This document shows, piece after piece, positions 31,269 to 36,391 of a stretch of DNA of 36,391 bases (within the stretch, counting starts at the first letter, position 1; each line of letters begins with the position of its first letter). This DNA comes from Thermoplasmata archaeon (lineage in GTDB: Archaea; Thermoplasmatota; Thermoplasmata; Sysuiplasmatales; Sysuiplasmataceae), in assembly GCA_021817225.1 (NCBI GenBank), contig JAKAVR010000017.1:1-36391 (forward strand), written 5' to 3'. Under the pieces are notes generated by a model. That model saw only the letters and a program-made list of their open reading frames with translations, searched no databases and was not told the DNA's origin. The position numbers were made by a program, and so were the translations under genes.

Positions 31269-32339
31269 ATGACCCAGCAGGCGGCAATTCTTGACGATGC
31301 AGGTGGAAGGGCGGCAATCGACAAGAGCAACATGTCAAAGGCAATCGCATCCTTCCCTTTCCAGCTTGAGAAAGGCTGGGAACTCAGCAAGGGTATCGGC
31401 CCCGCCTCGTTCGGCTTCTGCCCTTCGAGCATTGTTCTGTCGGGAATGGGCGGCTCCGCTATTGGGGGCGATGTGCTGGCGGATGCAATGAGGGGGCTAA
31501 GTGGTTTCAGGGTGGACATCAACAGGACTTATTCGCTGCCCAGGAAACTGGACAAAGGCGTTCTTCATGTGGGTGTCAGCTATTCCGGCAATACGGAGGA
31601 GACAATTTCGAGCTTCAAAGAAGGATTGGAAAGAAAAGTACCTTCGCTTGGAATATCATCCGGTGGTAAACTCGAAGAAATGTGCAACCGGGAGTCTGTT
31701 CCATTCCTGAAGTTACCGCACGGAATTCAGCCGAGGGCCGCACTCGGATACATGCTATCCGCATTGCTCGGCATGGTTTCGAGGCTGGGCATATATGACT
31801 TCTCGGGCAGCATTATGGAGTCAATTCAATCCGCCAGGACAGCTGCAGCCTCCGTTGCACCGGATGTTCCGCTCGAAAAGAACGGTGCCAAGCAGCTCGC
31901 AGCATGGCTTGGAAGCTCTACGCCTGTGATTATTTCGACGCCTGCTGTATTCTCCGCAGCTGAAAGGATGAAGACACAGGTCAACGAGAATGCGAAGAGG
32001 TTTGCATGGCTGATGACTGTTCCGGAAGCGAATCACAATGACTGGATACCGCTTCGCCTTGATGCAACGGTAGGACGCTACAAGGCGATAATACTCGAAG
32101 GTGTGGAGAACAATCCCCTTCTCAGGCGGAGAATGGGGATCGTGGAGGAGATGCTTGGTGAAAACATGAGCATCAGGAAAGTTGCCTCCCTTCATGGCGG
32201 TATTCTCGACGAACTGCTCAGATACATTGTAATCGGGGACCACATGAGCTACTATCTTGCATTGCTCGGGTCGACGGATCCCACGCCCGTCGAACCGATA
32301 GAGGCGCTGAAGAAAGAGATTGATTCGAGAAGCCTGTGA
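31269..32339 (+). CDS. Bifunctional phosphoglucose/phosphomannose isomerase
   Basis: Interconverts glucose 6-phosphate or mannose 6-phosphate with fructose 6-phosphate, feeding the phosphofructokinase encoded elsewhere in the window. 356 residues from ATG 31269. Two SIS domains are present: VLSGMGGSAIGGDVLADAM, then VGVSYSGNTEETISSFKEG (sugar-phosphate Ser/Thr cluster). The catalytic Glu region is PEANHNDWIPLR and the His is in GGILDELLRYIVIGDHMSYY. ATG 31269 is chosen because taaaatag (31241-31248) lies about 25 bp upstream; ATG 31236 or 31188 would precede the TATA box. Confidence 0.92.
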   Translation: MTQQAAILDDAGGRAAIDKSNMSKAIASFPFQLEKGWELSKGIGPASFGFCPSSIVLSGMGGSAIGGDVLADAMRGLSGFRVDINRTYSLPRKLDKGVLHVGVSYSGNTEETISSFKEGLERKVPSLGISSGGKLEEMCNRESVPFLKLPHGIQPRAALGYMLSALLGMVSRLGIYDFSGSIMESIQSARTAAASVAPDVPLEKNGAKQLAAWLGSSTPVIISTPAVFSAAERMKTQVNENAKRFAWLMTVPEANHNDWIPLRLDATVGRYKAIILEGVENNPLLRRRMGIVEEMLGENMSIRKVASLHGGILDELLRYIVIGDHMSYYLALLGSTDPTPVEPIEALKKEIDSRSL

Positions 32340-32506
32340 CTCTACGATGTCTCAGTCATCGGCTTAGGTGGCGGCAGCTACACCCCGCCCTATGCAGCAC
32401 TGGTTTCCTGTTCACTTTCAGCTGCGGGAAGCTGATCAGGATTGGCACGTTTTGAAAACATAAGTTTGAAATACTGATACGGTCAATGTTTTAATCCCGT
32501 GAACCG

Positions 32507-34126
32507 ATGAAATACATTTTTGTCACGGGCGGTGTAATTTCTGGACTTGGAAAGGGGACAACCGCAGCCGCGCTGGGCAGGCTTCTTGTTGCGAGGGGAT
32601 TTCGCGTCACCGCGATTAAAATCGATCCTTATCTGAACATAGATGCGGGCACAATGAATCCTTTTGAGCATGGCGAGGTATTCGTCATGGATGATGGAGG
32701 CGAGGTGGACCTTGACCTGGGAACGTATGAGCGATTCCTCGACGTCAGCCTTTCAAAAGACCACAACATAACAACAGGCAAGATCTACCTTTCTGTCATA
32801 AACAAGGAGAGAGATGGCGTCTATCTGGGCAAGACCGTTCAGATAATACCACACATAACCAATGAGATCAAGCGGCGTATTGCCGCTGCGGCCGAGTCAT
32901 CGGGCGCCGAAATAGCGCTCATAGAGCTGGGGGGAACTGTGGGTGACATAGAGTCGATGCCCTTCCTCGAGGCAGTCCGTCAGATGAGCATGGAGATGGG
33001 AGGAAGGAACGGCCACAGGGAATTCCTCTTCATACACACAACACTGATCCCTGAAGTCGGCTCGGTTGGGGAGCAGAAGACCAAGCCCACACAGCACTCG
33101 GTCAGGGAACTCAGGGCAATAGGAATCGATCCTGATTTGATTATAGCGAGAGCCGAGAGGGATATAGAGCCCGAGATAAAGAAGAAGATATCACTTTTCT
33201 GTAACGTGCCTGTTGAAGCGGTCATAAGCGCACCGAACCTCCCCTCGATATACGGACTCCCCATGTGGCTCGAGGAGCAGCATGTTGCCGAATATGTCCT
33301 CAGGAAGCTCGGTCTTGCCGGAGGCGTTCCTGAACTCTCACTGTGGAAGGAGTTCTACCTGAAGCTTGAACACCCCAGATATTTCGTGGATGTGGCAATA
33401 GTGGGAAAGTACACCGAGTTGGCTGACGCATACATAAGCCACATTGAGGCCTTCCATCATGTTGGCGCAGCGACAGAGTGCAAGGTTAATACAAGATTCA
33501 TTGAATCCGAGGATCTTGAGAAGAAGGGGGCAGAAAAACTTCTTTCCAGTTCGGATGCAATACTTGTTCCAGGAGGCTTTGGCTCACGGGGTATAGAGGG
33601 AAAGATAAGCGCGGCGGGATACGCGCGAAGTTCAAACAAGCCGTTCCTCGGCATTTGCCTTGGATTCCAGTGTGCCGTTATAGAGTATGCCAGAAGCGTC
33701 CTTGGATGGGACAACGCAAACAGCACGGAATTCAATCCAGATTCGCCTCATCCGGTCATAGACCTCCTGCCCGAACAAAGGGAGGTGTCGGAGAAAGGGG
33801 GAACGATGAGACTTGGCGCTCACAAGGTTGTGCTTGAACCCGAATCTCTCGCTGCAAAGCTGTACTCGTCCACAACCATCTATGAGCGTCACAGGCACAG
33901 GTTTGAAATCAATCCGGAGCTTATATCGGACCTCACATCAAGAGATCTGAGATTTACAGGCAAGTCCGAAGACAGCAGAAGGATGGAGGTTGCAGAACTC
34001 CGCTCCAACGACTACTTCGTCGGTTCCCAGTTCCACCCCGAGTTCAAGTCAAGACCTGGCCGGCCATCCCCTCTGCACATGGGGCTGATAATGGCCGCAC
34101 TGAAGCAGAAATACGGGACAACATGA
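32507..34126 (+). CDS. pyrG: CTP synthase
   Basis: Aminates UTP to CTP with glutamine and ATP. 539 residues. The N-terminal synthase domain opens FVTGGVISGLGKGTTAAALG (P-loop) and continues KIDPYLNIDAGTMNPFEHGE and DLDLGTYERFL. The C-terminal glutaminase has the nucleophile in FLGICLGFQCAVIEYARS and the His/Glu pair in QFHPEFKSRP. All key residues are present and length is normal. ATG 32507 is the natural start. The 167 bp upstream hold no gene. Confidence 0.98.
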   Translation: MKYIFVTGGVISGLGKGTTAAALGRLLVARGFRVTAIKIDPYLNIDAGTMNPFEHGEVFVMDDGGEVDLDLGTYERFLDVSLSKDHNITTGKIYLSVINKERDGVYLGKTVQIIPHITNEIKRRIAAAAESSGAEIALIELGGTVGDIESMPFLEAVRQMSMEMGGRNGHREFLFIHTTLIPEVGSVGEQKTKPTQHSVRELRAIGIDPDLIIARAERDIEPEIKKKISLFCNVPVEAVISAPNLPSIYGLPMWLEEQHVAEYVLRKLGLAGGVPELSLWKEFYLKLEHPRYFVDVAIVGKYTELADAYISHIEAFHHVGAATECKVNTRFIESEDLEKKGAEKLLSSSDAILVPGGFGSRGIEGKISAAGYARSSNKPFLGICLGFQCAVIEYARSVLGWDNANSTEFNPDSPHPVIDLLPEQREVSEKGGTMRLGAHKVVLEPESLAAKLYSSTTIYERHRHRFEINPELISDLTSRDLRFTGKSEDSRRMEVAELRSNDYFVGSQFHPEFKSRPGRPSPLHMGLIMAALKQKYGTT

Positions 34127-34192
34127 GCCTAACCACCGGTGACTATCTATATATTGATGCTTCAATAACACTTCTGCTGCAGAAGCAAGGGA

Positions 34193-34828
34193 TTGGTTGA
34201 ACTGACAGAAAATTACGATTATCAGAAACTGCTCAAACGGGCAAAGAAGGAAATCCCGGACTCGCTCTCCACGGGAGAGCGTTTCCAGGTCCCGGAGCCC
34301 GACGTCACGCTTGAGGGAAAGAACTCCGTACTCCGCAATTTCATGGACATAGCCGAGAGACTCCGGAGGGATCCGCAGCACCTTCTGCAGTACCTGCTGA
34401 GGGAATTGGGGACACCGGGCACGCTCGAAGGCAGGAGGGTAGTGTTCAAATCCAAGGTGAACCCTTCCCAGCTGTCCGAAAGGATCAGGGAATATACCGT
34501 GTCGTATGTTATCTGTTCCGAGTGCGGCAGGCCTGACACGAAGCTCGTCAAGGACGGCCGCGTCCATTTTCTAGAATGTGAGGCATGCGGTGCGACGAGA
34601 CCGGTGAGCATCAAACGTGCAGCCGCGGTTCAGGAGGGTCCGGCTGTTAGGGAAGGCGCGATCCTGGAAGTAATGATTGAGGACACAGGGTCGAGGGGCG
34701 ATGGCATCGCGAGGATAGACAAATACATCATATATGTGCAGGGAGCGCAGAAGGGTCAACGTGTGAACGTGAAGATCACAAGGGTGACGGGAACCATTTC
34801 CTTCGCAACCATTGCACCGCCGCAGTGA
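34193..34828 (+). CDS. Translation initiation factor aIF2 subunit beta fused to TRAM domain
   Basis: Subunit of the factor that brings initiator Met-tRNA to the small ribosomal subunit. 211 residues. YDYQKLLKRAKKEIP starts the beta-subunit helix, GKNSVLRNFMDIAERLRRDP is the core domain, and a C4 zinc ribbon (CSEC...CEAC) follows. From ~residue 150, REGAILEVMIEDTGSRGDGI to GTISFATI is a TRAM RNA-binding domain, as in some euryarchaeal aIF2-beta proteins but not the minimal ones. TTG start; a TATA-like tctatatatt (34145-34154) implies a leader of about 20 bases. It is six bases upstream of the presenilin-like gene. Confidence 0.94.
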   Translation: MVELTENYDYQKLLKRAKKEIPDSLSTGERFQVPEPDVTLEGKNSVLRNFMDIAERLRRDPQHLLQYLLRELGTPGTLEGRRVVFKSKVNPSQLSERIREYTVSYVICSECGRPDTKLVKDGRVHFLECEACGATRPVSIKRAAAVQEGPAVREGAILEVMIEDTGSRGDGIARIDKYIIYVQGAQKGQRVNVKITRVTGTISFATIAPPQ

Positions 34829-34834
34829 CGGTGT

Positions 34835-35797
34835 TTGCAATTGACCGAACCAGCCAGATATCTTTCGTTCTATCTTCCTGCATCAGTCACTGCTGCGCTC
34901 TTTGCACTTGTCCAGATCGTTGCCCTTTTGCTTGTTCCCCAGTATGAGTACTTCGGCTACCAGGCGTTCGGACCGCAGGGCGAGACAAACCCGCTGATAC
35001 CACTGCTGTACATTGCCTTCCTGATAGTCTTCACCTTCTTTCTGATATGGATTTTCAAGATGAAGAAGGGCAACCTGCTCCGCGTCATTTTTATTTTTAT
35101 CACGTCCATTTCTGCGATATATGTGCTTTTTCCTGTTTTCATACTTCTTCTCCCGTCCTTCCCCGATTTCGATTTCTACCTGTCAGTCGGCATAATGGTT
35201 GCAATCGCAATCGCTCTCTGGCTCTATCCGGAGTGGTATGTGGTCGACACGTGGGGGTTCATAATGGCGGCGGGAATAACTGCAATCTTTGGCATCTCCC
35301 TTGGCCTCCTTCCCTCCTTTGTCCTGCTGACAGCGATGGCCCTTTATGATTTCATAGCCGTCTACAGGACAAAGCACATGATCAGCCTCGCCGAAGGTGC
35401 CATGGACCTCAACCTTCCAATAATGATGATGGTACCGAGAAAGATTGGTTTCAGTAATTTCAGCAAGAAGGTACCCCTCGCTTCAAACGAATCGGAACAG
35501 CGGGAGGCACTGTATATTGGTCTGGGGGACATGATAATACCCGGCGTCCTGACCGTAAGCGCGTATGCAAATCTTCCGTCGACGCCAATCCTTTCGGGCC
35601 TGGGAGGGGGCATTATGGTTGCATTAGGATGCCTTGCGGGTGCATTCGCCGGCTTCGTGCTTCTGATGCACCTCACATCGAAGGGAAGGCCCCAGGCGGG
35701 TCTCCCGCTGCTGAACACCGGAACAATCGCGGGCTTTCTCCTCTCCTATCTGCTTGTTTTCCACAACTTCTCTTTCGGCTTTCTATTTCAGCTTTAG
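34835..35797 (+). CDS. Presenilin/signal peptide peptidase-like intramembrane aspartic protease (A22)
   Basis: 320 residues with about nine membrane segments. Catalytic Asp motifs MALYDFIAVY (YD at 171-172) and IGLGDMIIPG (GLGD at 229-232), plus GRPQAGLPLLN in place of the PAL motif, place it with archaeal presenilin homologues such as PSH. These cut transmembrane helices. Both aspartates are intact, so activity is expected. It starts six bases after the aIF2-beta stop (TTG 34835), so both are probably on one transcript. With the M50 protease at 5628 the window has two intramembrane protease families. Confidence 0.9.
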   Translation: MQLTEPARYLSFYLPASVTAALFALVQIVALLLVPQYEYFGYQAFGPQGETNPLIPLLYIAFLIVFTFFLIWIFKMKKGNLLRVIFIFITSISAIYVLFPVFILLLPSFPDFDFYLSVGIMVAIAIALWLYPEWYVVDTWGFIMAAGITAIFGISLGLLPSFVLLTAMALYDFIAVYRTKHMISLAEGAMDLNLPIMMMVPRKIGFSNFSKKVPLASNESEQREALYIGLGDMIIPGVLTVSAYANLPSTPILSGLGGGIMVALGCLAGAFAGFVLLMHLTSKGRPQAGLPLLNTGTIAGFLLSYLLVFHNFSFGFLFQL

Positions 35798-36060
35798 GTC
35801 AGGACTCGCTTGGCGGGCTGTCCATCCAGAGCGTATGATTGAGTCTGTATGCATGCGACCGGCTGCGGTGGCTTCTTTAATGAGTTCGAATGAATTCCAA
35901 TAAACTCATCAGGTGGAAACACAAAAAAGAGCTCCAAGCTTGTTAGAATGGACCTGTACGCTGCCACCTCCCCAGGATTAAGAACTCGAACAGAACGGAT
36001 TATGGCCGCACAGCCAGCTGGAAAACCTTATGCGCGGGTGCCGGTACGGGATGAGATTTC
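35798..36060. other. Intergenic region without recognisable gene
   Basis: 263 bp. I see no tRNA, hairpin or convincing ORF. A TATA-like aaccttatg at 36024-36032 probably serves the HAD-like ORF at 36061. Confidence 0.4.
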
Positions 36061-36315
36061 ATGGATGTTAAGGTTGTCACGATTGATTTCTGGAATACGT
36101 TATATCACCATTCGGGAACGCCTGAATATCGAAAGAGCATTCTGGGGGATCTCCTTACAAGATTCCTGAAATCAATCAATTATGACGATGGCCTGAACAT
36201 AGCCCAAACATTTTATGAAGCCACAGATCAGTATGTCAACAGCAGATGGAATTCAGGGAGTTCTTGGTCTGGACCCACTGAAAACAGAATCACCACAGAA
36301 GATAAATTATCATAA
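36061..36315 (+). pseudogene. HAD-like hydrolase, N-terminal part only
   Basis: 84 codons. VKVVTIDFWNTLYHHSGTPE resembles the first HAD motif (hhhDxxxT), where the nucleophile Asp sits in DFWNTL, a form seen in several HAD subgroups. It is followed by a helical cap-like segment (LLTRFLKSINYDDG). The frame ends at a TAA after 84 codons, whereas HAD enzymes are typically 200-250 residues, and motifs 2-4 are absent. It is probably truncated, perhaps by the element or gene that starts just to the right. A short standalone gene cannot be excluded. Confidence 0.5.
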
Positions 36316-36347
36316 GAAAGAGATAAAGGTGAGAGGACGAACAGCGA

Positions 36348-36391
36348 ATGGGATCAACCAGGAAACAGAAGGAGGACGGAACAGTGTACAG
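36348..36391 (+). CDS. Possible gene start, cut by the window edge
   Basis: ATG 36348 opens a frame MGSTRKQKEDGTVY that runs off the window. A ggtgagagg run lies about 12 bases upstream. The basic start and KEDGTVY resemble N-termini of some IS4/IS1634-like transposases, which would explain truncation of the HAD-like ORF. Fourteen codons are too few to be sure. Confidence 0.3.
   Translation, partial: MGSTRKQKEDGTVY

Noticed and set aside
1-36391. tRNA, rRNA or CRISPR array
   Set aside because: Intergenic regions were read for cloverleaf T-loop motifs and regularly spaced repeats; gttcgaat-like strings (for example near 35884) lack pairing arms, and no repeated spacers were seen.

Overview
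The window looks like a piece of an archaeal chromosome, most likely from the Thermoplasmata/Thermoplasmatota. The gene complement shows this: an archaeal prolyl-tRNA synthetase, aIF2-beta fused to a TRAM domain, RibL-type FAD synthase, bifunctional phosphoglucose/phosphomannose isomerase, MptE, DUF373, a PAC2 protein, an A24 prepilin peptidase, a presenilin-like protease and an archaeal SRP RNA. Many starts have a TATA-like box about 25 bp upstream and little or no leader, often with GTG or TTG initiation. The species cannot be named from sequence alone.

Left accessory island (1-4653). Two copies of one insertion sequence lie in the same orientation. The first is cut by the window edge and ends at 127; the second spans 3825-4653, with 15-bp perfect terminal inverted repeats and a multiply frameshifted transposase. 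They enclose about 3.7 kb that appears more AT-rich: a secreted Cys-containing protein of unknown family, a membrane-anchored DUF929-like protein, an IS256 (Mutator) transposase fragment, a winged-helix regulator inactivated by a stop and a frameshift, and an unidentified ORF remnant.

Core part 1 (4654-10210). The SRP (7S) RNA gene starts about 47 bp after the IS. Next come, on the minus strand, a winged-helix-like protein, a PDZ-containing site-2 protease, MptE and DUF373, and on the plus strand a CDF-type transporter. At 10240-10840 there is a scrambled IS200/IS605 relic made of tnpB and tnpA pieces in opposing orientations.

Core part 2 (10894-24764). In order: prepilin peptidase, COG2231-type HhH-GPD glycosylase, ThiL, PAC2 protein, AmmeMemoRadiSam radical SAM enzyme, malate dehydrogenase, FixC-like flavoprotein, dihydropteroate synthase, two UbiA prenyltransferases and a UbiE-like methyltransferase (probably quinone synthesis), a zinc-type alcohol dehydrogenase, and a two-gene glycolytic operon of class I aldolase plus a phosphofructokinase with PPi-type signature residues.

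Core part 3 (24765-36391). A PPC/DUF296 protein, a lone CoxL/XdhA-like molybdopterin subunit, a small membrane protein, ProS, PRPP synthetase, RibL, Pgi/Pmi, CTP synthase, aIF2-beta-TRAM, a presenilin-family protease, then a truncated HAD-like ORF and the possible start of another gene at the right edge.

The core genes are mostly central metabolism: pterin cofactors (MptE plus DHPS), thiamine, flavin, nucleotide, sugar phosphate and quinone supply. The best candidates for something undescribed are the IS-bounded secreted-protein/DUF929 pair and the lone CoxL-type subunit. No tRNA, rRNA or CRISPR array was found.
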